Below the pieces are notes generated by a model. That model saw only the letters and a list, made by a program, of their open reading frames with translations. It ran no database searches and was not told the origin of the DNA. Below are positions 47,133 to 60,524 of a stretch of 64,000 nt of DNA, in pieces. Source of the stretch: Musa acuminata AAA Group (taxonomy: Eukaryota; Streptophyta; Magnoliopsida; Zingiberales; Musaceae); assembly GCF_036884655.1 (NCBI RefSeq), contig NC_088342.1, positions 33,354,001-33,418,000 on the forward strand, given 5' to 3'. A program made the translations under genes and the position numbers. Positions within the stretch are counted from its first letter, which is position 1; the number at the start of each line of letters is the position of its first letter.

Positions 47133-47876
47133 TCATTCTTCTTCCTCTCCTTTTACAACATCAACACTTGCTTTGATTTCAGAAGACTCACTTACAAGTA
47201 ACATAAGCTCCTTGAAAAAGAAGTCTAACTTATTGCAGTCAAAATCTTCGATTGCCGATGATACTGTCGCTTTTGATCTTTGATGAGATTGTTTATTTTC
47301 TTGTTGTAGTTGAAAGTGATACATTCTCAGAGCATCGTCCGTGGAAATCTCTTGAACGGGCTTGTAAAGACTTTGAAACGTGCATCTGTCTTCAAGCTTC
47401 TTAACTAACTTTTCTTTGAATTGATCTGGGAGGTTTACAAATGCACTACGAAATAATGTAGGAAAAATAAGATACCAAAATTCTTCTGCAGAAAGAGATC
47501 AGTAAATACTATCACTTTTCACCTTGTGATGCCTCTAACAATTCCCCATTTGTAACCACTGCTTGCAGATTGCTTAAACCCAATGTTGAAGCCCTCTTGG
47601 GCAGAAGCTTCCTTTCCTGCAGATATACCATCTCGATAACCCATATAAACTTTTGTCAAGGGTTCCATATGATACATCCTCAAGTTTAAAGCCCTAAAAG
47701 TTTTACTATGAAGAGTTTTGGACAAAGGATATGCATATCATTTATAGATTGCAAGGATACTGTATAAAATTGATCATAACGCCTCTTCTGTTCTCTGTTT
47801 AAGTCAGCATCTGAGATTTCATTCAGAAGCCCATCATCACACCAAGAATCATCAGAAGCATGCTCTGGAACTAAAA
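47133..47876 (-). CDS. YAE1/LTO1-like gene, fourth occurrence
   Basis: Exons at 47761-47876, 47523-47649 and 47133-47445. No coding change was seen relative to the other occurrences, and the unresolved exon 1/exon 2 junction is the same. Confidence 0.6.
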
Positions 47877-49635
47877 CTAACTCATTAGCATATTAAACTT
47901 TGTATTTGGTCAAAACAACCATGGCAGTATATCATACAACTTCCACAAAAGGCATCATGTAAATGCTACATAAACACCAAAGAGACCAAAATGTCATCTA
48001 ATATATCCATAATATAGTCACTAATTTGAGGAAGAATGAAATTAAAATTTTAGTTTTGATGAAACTATACTCTGCACATGAATTGCTATGCATGCATCTA
48101 GGCCAATCAAATTCAATCGTCTCTGACTTTAAAGGAACAATTCATTCGATTCCAAAATCTCCACATGTGCATGCTCGCTCAATAGCAGAAATGAAAAAGA
48201 AACAGTAAAACAATATGATGCATGAGCAATTAAATTAATTTATTAATAAAATAAATTTAATTTGTTTAGAGATATTTTACATATGTAATAACATGAAAAT
48301 ATCTACTCAACGAGGAGAAAAAGAAAGAAAAAATACAACAAAAAAGAAATCATATTATTGAAAATTACAAATCTTGATTGAATATCTTAAAGATTCATCT
48401 CTATAAAGATGAAAGATTATCAATCAAAAATATCATGAAGAGAGGAAGACTATTTCTCAAATCAAATCAGAAACGAAGAACAAGATATCATATATTTGAT
48501 TTGATGCGATTGTAATTTTTTAAATTTCTGTAATTTTCTTTTTATTCTTATACTTGAGCATATAAAAATGGGCTATAACATTGTAATGTATGAATAAAAA
48601 AAGGATCCATGAATCAAGTTTTTTTCCTTTCCCACCTTGTGAGGCATGCGGAGGTGCAAGACTTCTATCCTAGGAGTGTTATCTTTGAGCCAATTGGATA
48701 GTTATACATTTGCTTATTATTTTTAGTTATTATCTTTCACTTTTCTCTTTCTATTCCTCCACTATGAAAGTAATTTGTTGTTGCTCGTCCTACATGCCAA
48801 CCAATATTGAACACTTCAAAATTAAATATACCATCACATAAGTCTCAGAGATATAACCGCAGTGCCTCACCACAATGCTAAAAACTTTGCAAATATCTAG
48901 TATTGGTAACAAACCTCATAGCAAACTTTTTACCTTCATCCTCTTGTGATGATCTAAGCATGTCCTACAAATAAATCAATTTGTTCCAAAGAGAAACAGA
49001 AGAATAGAAATAGCAGGTGCCACCAATTCCACCAAGTAAACCTTTTTCATATAAAAATATGACCAAAAGTATCAAATTTATGAGGAAAAAAAAAGCTCAC
49101 TGAGGGAAAGAACAAGGGTGATCTAGAAGTTGTCCGCTTGCGGAGGGAGGGCAGCCATCAGAGTTAGAGCTTATCGGGAGAATCACATCAATCGGATCGA
49201 TAAGCAGCAAAAACACATAGTCCTAGATTAATCATGAGGACCAGATTGATGGCGGAAAAGAATCTTGCACTGCATCTTCTTTAGGGTTTTCGAACTAGAA
49301 AAGTGCGAGAAGGGAATTGGGGGCTAACCGTGAAGTTCTGAACAAGATATGGTCGATTGTAATGCATTAAATAAATTTGTGAGAGAGTAGGGAACTCTCT
49401 TCTTTCCTTAGAGAGAGAAGCTCTGGGTTTCTAAGGCGATAAGGACAACCCCATTGCCTTCTCCCTCCTTAATTCCACCTTTGATGCGACCCAACCACAC
49501 CCTTCCCCACCCCCCCCCGCCCCCAACTACTGGCTTCACATCCCCTACTTGGCTCTCTCCTTGCATCCATTGTTGTTCCCCTCCCTAGGGTGTCATCATC
49601 TTCTTCTGTGGTGTCGATCCCTTCAGTTAGGGTTC
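47877..49635. other. Upstream region of YAE1-like gene, copy 4
   Basis: Uninterrupted counterpart of the stretch broken by the insertion in copy 3; the empty target site gctct is at 49552-49556. Confidence 0.35.
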
Positions 49636-50671
49636 CTAGAGTGATGCCAAGCCAGACCCCTAAGGTTTTCTCCTTTGGCAAGTACCAAGAAAAATGGGCC
49701 ACTCCATCGGGATCCTTCCAATGCCCCTCCGCCTTCCAAGAAGAGCCAATTGGATGGCCCTTTCACTGGAAAGAGCATCTCTTAGGCATTGATGTTAATT
49801 GGTCCTTCATATGGGCCAGATGCAAGTTCACTACTATCTTCTTCTTTGTTTAACCGGATCTATGATGCTTCTAAGGATTTCATCGAATTTGACGAAAAAA
49901 CTCCTCATGAATGGCAAAAACCTTGAATATCTAGTTTGATCAATCATTTCCTCCGACTTCGACTTTGGATTTCCTGAAATATGTGGTTTCTCACTAATGG
50001 AAATGTTCTTTGGTGTCCCAAGTGATCAATTTGGCTTAAGGTTTTTATTTGCTTTCAATTTTTTTCTAAAGCGGAGGTTGTTCGCATCCTCACCGAGGGA
50101 CCATGGACCATTCGAGGGGAGGTTTTGTATCTGATGCCCAAGAAAGCTAATTTCCAGCCTCTCACAGAGAGGATCTCATCTGTCCCTATCTAGGTGTAGT
50201 TCGTCAATCTTCCTTTGGAGTACTGGAACAGAATGTGTTATTAATCTTGGTTCTCTCCTAGGTCGTCCCCTAAAGAATGATGAATGTTCTTTCTCGTTTG
50301 AAAGGGGTCGATATGTAAGGTTAGTATAGAAATCGATCTTTCAAAACCCCATAAGCAGTATGACTGGGTCACCTAAAGAAAGGAATTTTCCAAACTGTTT
50401 CATATGAGAATTTACCTTTGGTGTGTTTCAAGTATAGTTGTGTGGGTCATAAAGTGGATTTGCCCTCTAGTTTCGATGACTTCTTTGACTTCCTCCCTTG
50501 TTTTTCTGGACTCTTCTCACAAGGCCGACCCCCAAAAGGGTGTGGAGCAACCCCCTTCCGATTTAGATGGCTCTATTACCCTAAGGGAGGTTGGGTCTTC
50601 TCACTTAGAGCTGGACCTCTTTGGTCCATGGATTAAAGTTGAGAAGCGTTGCCCGATTGGTCGTCGGCACA
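49636..50671 (+). pseudogene. Broken LINE ORF1, copy 4
   Basis: Same lesions; groups with copies 2 and 3 at the two diagnostic sites (49638 and 50715). Confidence 0.7.
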
Positions 50672-50802
50672 GCCAAGCCAACGCTGATCGAAATCGATCG
50701 GAATAGGGGGGTGGCGTGGTGCCATGTCGAGGAAGCGATCGAGGCCATTGGTTTCCTCTGCTCCTTGAGATATTGGCACACATACAGGTCACATGCCCCC
50801 TA

Positions 50803-51211
50803 CACTATAAGAAAAATAGTTATTAACCATGAACAAAAGTTGTCACTAAAAGAATTAGTGCAAAATGAGCCATCACTAGCTTCCGTCAGCATAGATCTCG
50901 TGGCTAAAAGTTTTAGTAACAAAAAAAGACACATATGTCATTAAATTATAGTTTTTAGTGATAGTTTATATTTGTAGCTAAAACATTAAATTCTATCGCT
51001 AAAAATAAATAAATTGATAAATTAATATTTCTGTGACAACAATTGGTTATGAACACTTCTGTCACTAAAAGAATTGACTAACAATTTTAGTGACAATATA
51101 ATTAACTCTTACTGATTAAATGGAAAAGATAATAATAATTTAGTGATGGCTTGACCTGTCACTAAAATATAAAAAAAATTAGTAATGGATTATTTGAGTG
51201 TCACTATACTG
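50803..51211 (+). mobile_element. CACTA-like end, copy 4
   Basis: Terminus at 50803-50819; no change seen. Confidence 0.5.
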
Positions 51212-51899
51212 TCAATAATAATTTTATTAATTACCTATCAATTTTTAATAATTTCAAAATCATACCAAAACTTTTTCATAAATTCAAGATAAAATTATTG
51301 ATATTTGAAACTTCACATTACAATCTTTATTTTATCCAAAAATCAATATCAAAGTGAGACAATTATAAATTCCACATCATCTCGAAAAAAAATACATCAA
51401 GATATCTTTATATCTTCATTCTTGAACTCTCCTGTGTCATCTTGTGCATCTTGCGTGAAGTCACAATTGCACAATATATACAGACAAGTCACAATTGTTA
51501 GAGTTGCATAGTAGAGTTGAATAGTCCATCACTATTATCCCATGTTTGCAAATGCAAATGGTTAAGAAGGTGAGGAAACTGAAACCCTATTCTTCACACA
51601 TTATTTCTTGCTATTATACTATGGAGGTATATGCAAGTTTTCCTTTATGTCAACCTACTGCTGACATTACATACTTTTTATTTTCAGAGTTAAGAACTGT
51701 TGTATATGAAAATAAAAGCAATTTTATGGTTGATTTCATTGATAAAACATAAACATGTCAAGATTGTTAGCAGTCCATAACAAGTTTCTAGTGTACTGCA
51801 GCCTAAAATTGGAATCCAAAATCAGATTAAAGCTTTCTAAAAGATATACCTCTTAAGTGAAGTAAAGCAGCATGCAAGCTTAGATATATCAGTGTTGCC

Positions 51900-53152
51900 A
51901 AGCATTGAAATAAAGTGATATAGAAACAGAAAATATCGAAGTCAAGTTCATCTTCCTAAGCGAGGGGAGGCCCGAAGCGCGTCGCTTGGGCGCTCGCCCG
52001 AGCCCAGGCGTCGGGCGAGCACCCGGGTTAAACCCAGCGACCGAACCAGCGTTTTAGGTCTGGTTCAATCTCCGGTGCTTTAGTTGGTCCAATCGAACCA
52101 ACTAAAGCACCGATATCAGCCTTCTTCTCACGACTTCCCCAACTCTAACCCCGCTCGCCACTTCCACTCCCACTGCCGCTGCCACTGCTACCGCTATCGC
52201 TGCCACTATCGTCGCTCGTCGCTCTTGCTCTCGCTGCCGCTGCCACTGTCGTCGCTCGCCGCTCCCGCTCTCGCTCCCCCCTGCTCGCTGCTACCGCTGC
52301 CACTATCGCCGCTCCCGCTGCCACTACTCGCTGTTACTACTGTCGCTGCCACTATCGTCGCTCGCCACTCCTGCTCCCGTTGACACTGTTGCCGCTCCCG
52401 TTGCCTCTGCTCGCTACTACTGCTGCTGCTGCCACTATCGCCGCTCGCCGCTCCTACTCCCGCTACTCGTTACTACCACTGTCGTTGCCACTGTCGCCGC
52501 TCCCGTTGCCATCGCTCGCTGCTACCGCTGCCGCTGCCACTATCGCTTCTCGTTGCTACCGCTGCCGCTGCTCTCAGTCAGTAGCCTCAGTCTTCCTCTT
52601 ACTCACACTCTTCTTACTTCAATAGTATACTGTTATCAATATATTAACAATATGCTACTAACCAAGGTTCGTCGTACCGTACCGTACAGGCGTTTCGACC
52701 CGAGCTCGGTACGGTACGGTACGGTACCGGTGTACCGGGCGGTACATCAGGGCGTACCGAACAATTTTATACTTTTTTCATACTGTAGCACTGTAGCGGT
52801 ATCGGGCGATCCGCATACCGGTAACCTATCGGATCGGTACGTACCGCCGGGTACGGATGGTACGCTTCGGTATGATAGACCTTGCTACTAACTATATACT
52901 AGTAATAGTATTTTTATTTATTAGATAAATAATATATTATTTTGATTTTAATACTATTAATTTTTATTTATTTAAAATTATTATTAGGTTTCAGAATAAA
53001 TGATATATTTTTATTTAAATAAATATATTTATTAATTATATTATATATTTTTATATTTTAGCGTCTCGCTTCACTCAGACGAACGCCTAGCACCTCGGAC
53101 GTTTTTGGACCTGAGCACCTTTTGGCACCTAGCGCCTTTTCAATCAATGCTT
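51900..53152. mobile_element. Probable non-autonomous DNA transposon, copy 4
   Basis: Minisatellite at about 52156-52586 with one private C-to-T change near 52401; another private change lies near 52927 in the AT-rich part. Confidence 0.35.
52663..52883. mobile_element. Mutator-type MITE, copy 4
   Basis: Duplications at 52654-52662 and 52884-52892. No change seen. Confidence 0.65.
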
Positions 53153-53261
53153 GTAACAAAATTGCAAACTCTCTTTAATGCATCTCAACTCCCAAAGCTT
53201 TGACAACAAGTTGAGAACAACTTATAGCTAAACAATGAAAAACAAGACCAAGTTTATATAC

Positions 53262-53846
53262 CATTTATGCCCTCCATTCCAGCTCTGACAATAGGCCGAG
53301 CACTTGAGTAGCTGCGGAAGGACCAAAAACTCTTATCTACAAAACATAAATAAATGTTACACAATGGCACTTCCCGTGATTCACCATCCAAATTCGAGCA
53401 ATCAACAATCCAAATAACATAATTAATCAAATTAAAGCCCCACGCCCCCACAATCCAAACCCTAATTGAGATTTCCCAAGAGGATCCGCCACGATGAACC
53501 TCACGAGAAACATAGAAGAAAAGGCGTAATCCAAATAGAACCGAGAATCCACGCAGAACAAATACAACCCTGAGCAATTAAACGGAAATCGAGACGAGCT
53601 CCATAGCAAAAGAAACAAGAGCATATCAATGCGTCGCAATAGGAACGGGGTAGGAGAAAGGAGTGGAGGCAAACCTGGGGGCAGGGCCCGACGACGGGAT
53701 CGATCGCCTGAGGAGCAAAGGTAGGGGTTTTCGACGAGCGGGACAACTGGGTGGGACGAGTGAAGCTCCGTCTCTCGATCTCGTCTTCCTCGCCCGCTCC
53801 TATTTCGCTGTTGGTGGCGACGCACGGACGTGAGGGGATCATTAAA
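53262..53846 (-). pseudogene. Unidentified leader/second exon, copy 4
   Basis: Exon 2 at 53262-53336 and leader donor after 53675; same as copy 1. Confidence 0.4.
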
Positions 53847-54930
53847 TCGCAACTACAGAGAGAAGCAGTGTAGAACGAGGAGGTCGAGGAGCAGTGACGG
53901 CCAGGACCGAAGAGCCAAGTAAGAATCCGCCATTTCCACCGTCTCTCTCTCTCACTCTCCCTGCCTCCGGGGGTGATATGGCGAGGGCGTCTCATGCTTA
54001 GTGACGCGGTTGATATCGGATTCGGGGAGTGGCCTCCGGAGCCGTCGGATCCGGGTGGGGTTGCAGCCGCCGCCGTTCTCCCTGTAGTTGCGATTTAATG
54101 ATCCCCTCACGTCCGTGCGTTTTAATGATCCCCTCACGTTCCTCGCCCGCTCCTATTTCGCTGTTGGTGGCGACGCACGGACGTGCGTTTTAATGATCCC
54201 CTCACGTCCGTGCGTTTTAATGATCCCCTCACGTCCGTGCGTTCTCCGCTCAAAATGGTGACGCACGGACGTGAGGGGATCATTAAAACGCACGGACGGA
54301 CGTGAGGGGATCATTAAATCGCACGGACGTGAGGGGATCATTAAAACGCACGGACGTGAGGGGATCATTAAAACGCACGTCCGTGCGTCGCCACTAACAG
54401 CGAAATAGGAGCGGGCGAGGAACGTGAGGGGATCATTAAAACGCACGGACGTGAGGGGATCATTAAATCGCAACTACAGGGAGAACGGCGGCGGCTGCAA
54501 CCCCACCAGGATCCGACGGCTCCGGAGGCCACTCCCCGAATCCGATATCAACCGCGTCACTAAGCATGAGACGCCCTCGCCATATCACCCCCGGAGGCAG
54601 GGAGAGTGAGAGAGAGAGACGGTGGAAATGGCGGATTCTTACTTGGCTCTTCGGTCCTGGCCGTCACTGCTCCTCGACCTCCTCGTTCTACACTGCTTCT
54701 CTCTGTAGTTGCGATTTAATGATCCCCTCACGTCCGTGCGTTTTAATGATCCCCTCACGTTCCTCGCCCGCTCCTATTTCGCTGTTGGTGGCGACGCACG
54801 GACGTGCGTTTTAATGATCCCCTCACGTCCGTGCGTTTTAATGATCCCCTCACGTCCGTGCGATTTAATGATCCCCTCACGTCCGTCCGTGCGTTTTAAT
54901 GATCCCCTCACGTCCGTGCGTCGCCATTTT
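53786..54930. repeat. Foldback cluster, copy 4
   Basis: Cores at 53847-54093 and 54468-54714. Private changes at 54009, 54259, 54395 and 54508 slightly lower arm identity. Confidence 0.75.
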
Positions 54931-54963
54931 TCTTGGTACTTGCCAAAGGAGAAAACCTTAGGG
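54924..54963 (-). repeat. 40-bp inverted copy, copy 4
   Basis: Reverse complement of 49658-49697. Confidence 0.85.
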
Positions 54964-55067
54964 TCAAATACTCATCTTGTAAATGAGCTTACAACAACAT
55001 AATCAAATTAATATTTTATTTATAAAAAATTAATTTATTTTAAGCTTTCGATTTTTGGTAAGTTAGT

Positions 55068-55411
55068 CTACGTCGGTTTTGACACGAATTGAAATGTTTG
55101 TCGGCGCTCTCTCTCTGTCTTAGAACTATTTTCTTGGCAACGAGGATATGAAAACAAAAATGAACAAACCCTCATCACTCGATAACAGAACAATACCATG
55201 AAGAGCAAACCAAAATAACAACAATCCATATCACTTCAATCGAACCAGAACCTTTCATCAACGAGATTAATGTCGAGGAGGTCTCGAGGAAGCAATTTCT
55301 TAAAAGCATAAACTCGTCCTCCTCCTTCATCGGCACCTCCTCACCAACTTTGAAACCCGCCGTCTTCAATCAAGTCATTGGGAATAAGGGGTTGGCTGCG
55401 CGGGAGAGGGA
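55068..55411 (-). pseudogene. Unidentified 5' gene fragment, copy 4
   Basis: Carries three private substitutions within about 120 bp (55123, 55145, 55237), which would fit loss of constraint. Confidence 0.3.
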
Positions 55412-55763
55412 GGAGTGAAGTATTTAGGATGGTGGAGAGAGAGGGAGGAGAGGAGAGGAGAGCGTGGGCCGTGATTCCTGATCTCGTTTGCGGAGCTGGA
55501 GATTGGTATTTCCACTAGGGTTCGCCTACAATCGCGCACCACCAAGAAGGCCGTGACACGTTATTTCTTTTTCAAAACATTTATATCCCAACTTGCTTAA
55601 GTTGAATCGACCGACTCTAAGTCAACTCGTAACTCCATTCTAGTCAAGCTTTGTATCCGATTCAAACGTCAGGTCCAGCTCCAAATCTCAATCTGGGCCG
55701 TAGGATCACATGATCCTACGATCTTGATCACAAATTTGATGACCGCATCTAATTCAACAGTGA

Positions 55764-55784
55764 ATATATATATATATATATATA
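55764..55784. repeat. Expanded AT microsatellite in copy 4
   Basis: 21 bases against 13 in copies 1-3; this alone makes copy 4 8 bp longer. Confidence 0.95.
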
Positions 55785-55785
55785 A

Positions 55786-58700
55786 AGCATTAGATCTAAC
55801 CGTGGAGGGGAATATTACAACAGAAATGACGGCTCAAGTGAATAACGTCGAGGACCATTTGCTCTATGCTTAGAGGAGTGTGGAATTATCCCTCTGTATA
55901 AAATGCCAAGGTCACCTAACATGAATGGTGTAGTTGAAAGACGAAACTGCATACTTAAAGACATAGTAAGAAATATGATTTTTTAATCTACTTTGCCAGA
56001 GTCACCCTGAAGAGAAGCAATAAAAACTATAGCTTACATTCTTATAGAGTACCAATTAAAGCAACTACAAAAACACCTTATGAGCTTTGGACCGGAAGAA
56101 AGCCTAGTCTAAGACACTTTCATAGGTTGTCTATCTAAGACAAGGCTTTACAGGCCTAACGAAAAGAAATTGGAACCCCAAACAATAAGCAATTATTTTA
56201 TTGGTTATTCTGAACGATCTAAGGGGTACAAATTTTATAATCCCAAATCAATAAATATTTTTGAGACGAGTATTGCTACAAGGATATTGAGTTTGGGGGG
56301 AGAAATAAGGTTAAAGACTTTACGTTTGAGGAAGAATTGGTTCAATTTAATCCAATTTATATAGTTGCCACTGATGTGGTAAATTCAATACCTCAAAAGG
56401 ATATAGTTATTTCAACTCTCATATAGTATAAGAAAATTATTCATGAGGATCAAACTCAACATCCATAAGAACATATGCCACAAGAGCTAGCACCTTTGTG
56501 ATGATCCATTAGGGTAAGGAGGAGTGTCATTTCATATGATTATATGGTATTTCTCTGGGAACATGAAAAAAGTAGTGATATGATGGAAGATGATCCAATC
56601 AACTTCTGTCAAGCCATAGAGGATTCCAATTCTGATAAGTGGATTAAAGCAATGAATCAAGAGTATAAGTCCATACAAGACAATAAAGTTTGAGAACTTG
56701 TCCCATTACTAGAAGGAGTGAAACCTATTGGTTGTAAATGAATTTTTAAAACCAAAGGGGATTTTAATGGTAATGTGGAGAGATATAATGCACGTCTTGT
56801 GGCAAAGGGCTATACTCAAAAAGAAGGGATTGACTTTAAATAAACCTCTCCGGTTTTAACGAATGACTCTTTTAGAATAATTATGGCTTTAGCCACACAT
56901 TTTGATTTGGAGCTCTTTTAGATGGATGTCAAAATAACAATTCTCAATGGAAATATTGATGAAATAATTTATATGGTACAACCAGAATACTTTGTATCAA
57001 AAGAACCTAAAGAAAATAATATGTAAATTGATAAAATCTATCTATGAGATAAAACATATTGAATCTTGGATTTTGACGATGAAATCAATTAATGAGTTTA
57101 CGATCTAATGTACATTTAAGTGACGTAGGACTATATTCAATCAGGAAAGATAAATTGATTAAAGCGGTGGAATCAAAAGTTGGGCTAAAATGGAACATGT
57201 CAGAAGATTGGATGTCGGACCGGAGGAATGGTCGACATATCAGCAGAAGGCTTCGTGCCATGAGTTCGAGCATCGGGCCAAAAGGATCAGACATTGCACT
57301 AAGGAGATCGGGTGTTGCGGATATCAACATGTCGATTGGGCAATACATCATAAGAGAGGACGATATGCCGAAGGTTCGGGTGAAGCATCGGATGAACCAA
57401 TGACATGTTGGATAACTTAGAATTCTTACTTATAATAATTTGTCTAGATCGAAGTAGTTTTAGTTCTAATTGGATTGTTTAGAATGTAATTAGACCAACT
57501 CAATTATGGGTTAACTCGGCCTGAATTGGGGTTATTTTGGGCCAAGTGGAAGGCCCAATTAGTGACCCATAGTTGGCCCAAGCTGTGACACTGCCAGTTT
57601 AGGTGATAATATTGCTCAGATACAATCTCCCAGATTGTGTTAGGCGATGGTACCACCTAGTCTCAAACTAGCAGGCGGTGGTATTGCTAGTACCCCGAAA
57701 ACCCAAGATGAGATCATTTGGTCCCTAAATTTGAATTCATTTGGGGCCTAAAAAAGCCCTACTCATCCTTACTCAGTAAACACATCAATTGTGAGTTAAA
57801 GAAAAGAAAAATGCTATAGTAATATTATAAAAACTCGTCTCAAGCTCTCAGTATTATATATGAAGTTTAAGAGAGAGGTGAGGTTGTAAAGGTTATCTCC
57901 TAAACCGGTGAAAAGGAGAAAATGGGTGTAAAAGGATAGTTGATCTTCCTCCGTTGAAAGAAGATCGATAGTGAAAGCCGATGGCCTTGAGTGAAGAGGA
58001 ATCAGGAGTGGATGCAGGTCACGATGATCGAACCACTATAAAACTTAGTTTGTATTTATATTTTGTTTTTTACCTTTATTGCAAACTGCTTTACTTGCTC
58101 ATTACATTTTTATGAACGTTTTCGAGTTAAACATATTTCCAATATGATTTTATCGAACGAAATTTTCGAATCGATGTAATTTTTATCGTAAGCACTAATT
58201 CACACTCCCCCCCTCTTAGTGCCGATTTCGATCCTAACAAAACAAACATCCTTTTAGTAGTATCACAAATTTCATCAAGTAATTATCTCATTTGGTTTTA
58301 AGATGAATGTTGTTGATGATTGCATGTATCATAAATTCAGTGGGAGCAAATTTATTTTACTAATATTTTATATGGATGACATTCTGCTTGCCACTAATGA
58401 TATAGACATATTGCACGAAACCAAGAGATTTTTATCTAGAAATTTTGAGATGAAAGATCTTGGTGATGCCCCTTTTGTATTAGGAATCCAGATACACCGA
58501 GATAGATCGCGAGGTATTCTAGGATTATTACAAAGGAACTATATCGATAAAGTACTCAAAAGGTTTAGCATATAGGATTGTAAACCAGGAGACACCCCTA
58601 TCACAAAGGGAGACAAGTTCAGTCTCAATTAGTGCCTTAAAAAAAATCTGGAAACTTAAGAAATGCAGAAGATTTCCTATGCATTAGCTTTAGGGAGTCT

Positions 58701-58904
58701 AATGTATGCACAGGTTTGTACGCGTCAAGATATAATGTACATTGTTGGAATGTTAGATAGATACTTAAGCAATCATGGAATGAATCATTGGAATGTAGCT
58801 AAAAGAGTCATGAGATATTTAAAGAGAACAAAAGATCATATGGGAGATCAGACCATTTGAAGATCATTGGATATTCTGACTCCGATTTTACTAGATGCTA
58901 AGAC
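55786..58904 (+). pseudogene. Decayed Ty1/copia pol, copy 4
   Basis: Same stops; private T at 56764. Confidence 0.85.
57057..58239 (+). mobile_element. Solo LTR, copy 4
   Basis: Duplications at 57052-57056 and 58240-58244; private T at 57635. Confidence 0.85.
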
Positions 58905-59780
58905 AATATGATTTAATATTCTCCGACACATTCAAAAATAATAATTAATTATAAAAATAATATATAATTAATCTAGAATTATACACATGAATACATTTAA
59001 TGAGACTTATATTTTATAATTTATAATTTATACAAATACTATATTGTGGAGCATGACATAGTTGTAATATGCTTAGACATCTAAGATTACAATTAATTAA
59101 AGGTCAAAGAGAGTTAAGTTGGTAATTGCTGATTTATTTGGCAAATCAAAAATTTATGGCTATTGAATTGACTTGCTAAATACATAAGAAAGATCAGAAA
59201 AACTCAACCATATGACTTTAACTTAGTGTAAAAAAAAATCTAATTAATGAAATACGATGTTAATTTAAAGCTGAAGTAAATGCATTCTGAAAGTAGAAAT
59301 TTATTCAGAAAAAAGGAAAGAAAAAAGTGTAAGAGTTGTTTGTATTAGTTTGAAAATAGTATCTCATTCATTTCAATATAGTGCTACTTGATTAACCTCT
59401 CATCAGATTCTATCGTTATTGTTGGAGAAGCATCTTATGCTTATATTTACAGTGTGCAAAACTAGGAGGAAAAAGAAAGGCCATGCTCAACATCAAACAC
59501 AATGAAAAAGTATTGCATTTCGGAAGGAGATTATTATCAAACCATGAGTGCTTTCAACGTTCCCAAAAATGACGGCACAGTTCCAGTGGAAGAATAGTCA
59601 ATACTCTGAAATTTGGAACCTATTTTTCTGAAGCAAAATCTCAAAATATATTATGCTGCAATGGAGCAATGGTTCAGTTCTTTTCATTGCAATCTGAGGC
59701 CATCAAAAAATTACAATCTGTCCAGAAAATTCAGACGTAAGTGAATTTGAACGATCCCTCCAAGTACTTCAACATCAAGG

Positions 59781-60524
59781 TCATTCTTCTTCCTCTCCTT
59801 TTACAACATCAACACTTGCTTTGATTTCAGAAGACTCACTTACAAGTAACATAAGCTCCTTGAAAAAGAAGTCTAACTTATTGCAGTCAAAATCTTCGAT
59901 TGCCGATGATACTGTCGCTTTTGATCTTTGATGAGATTGTTTATTTTCTTGTTGTAGTTGAAAGTGATACATTCTCAGAGCATCGTCCGTGGAAATCTCT
60001 TGAACGGGCTTGTAAAGACTTTGAAACGTGCATCTGTCTTCAAGCTTCTTAACTAACTTTTCTTTGAATTGATCTGGGAGGTTTACAAATGCACTACGAA
60101 ATAATGTAGGAAAAATAAGATACCAAAATTCTTCTGCAGAAAGAGATCAGTAAATACTATCACTTTTCACCTTGTGATGCCTCTAACAATTCCCCATTTG
60201 TAACCACTGCTTGCAGATTGCTTAAACCCAATGTTGAAGCCCTCTTGGGCAGAAGCTTCCTTTCCTGCAGATATACCATCTCGATAACCCATATAAACTT
60301 TTGTCAAGGGTTCCATATGATACATCCTCAAGTTTAAAGCCCTAAAAGTTTTACTATGAAGAGTTTTGGACAAAGGATATGCATATCATTTATAGATTGC
60401 AAGGATACTGTATAAAATTGATCATAACGCCTCTTCTGTTCTCTGTTTAAGTCAGCATCTGAGATTTCATTCAGAAGCCCATCATCACACCAAGAATCAT
60501 CAGAAGCATGCTCTGGAACTAAAA
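59781..60524 (-). CDS. YAE1/LTO1-like gene, fifth occurrence
   Basis: Exons at 60409-60524, 60171-60297 and 59781-60093. It is intact to the same degree as the other copies. Confidence 0.6.

Larger units (their letters stand above)
25281..47251. repeat. 12.64-kb tandem unit, copy 3, with retrotransposon insertion
   Basis: Length 21,971 bp, equal to 12,640 plus a 9326-bp retrotransposon plus a 5-bp target duplication. The insertion lies at unit position 2301-2305. Private differences include C near 26297, A near 41263, T near 44551 and A near 45615. Confidence 0.97.
47252..59899. repeat. 12.64-kb tandem unit, copy 4
   Basis: Length 12,648 bp; the 8 extra bases are an AT-microsatellite expansion at 55764-55784. 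It carries more private substitutions than other copies, for example at 54009, 54259, 54395, 54508, 55123, 55145, 55237, 55535, 56764 and 57635. Confidence 0.97.
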
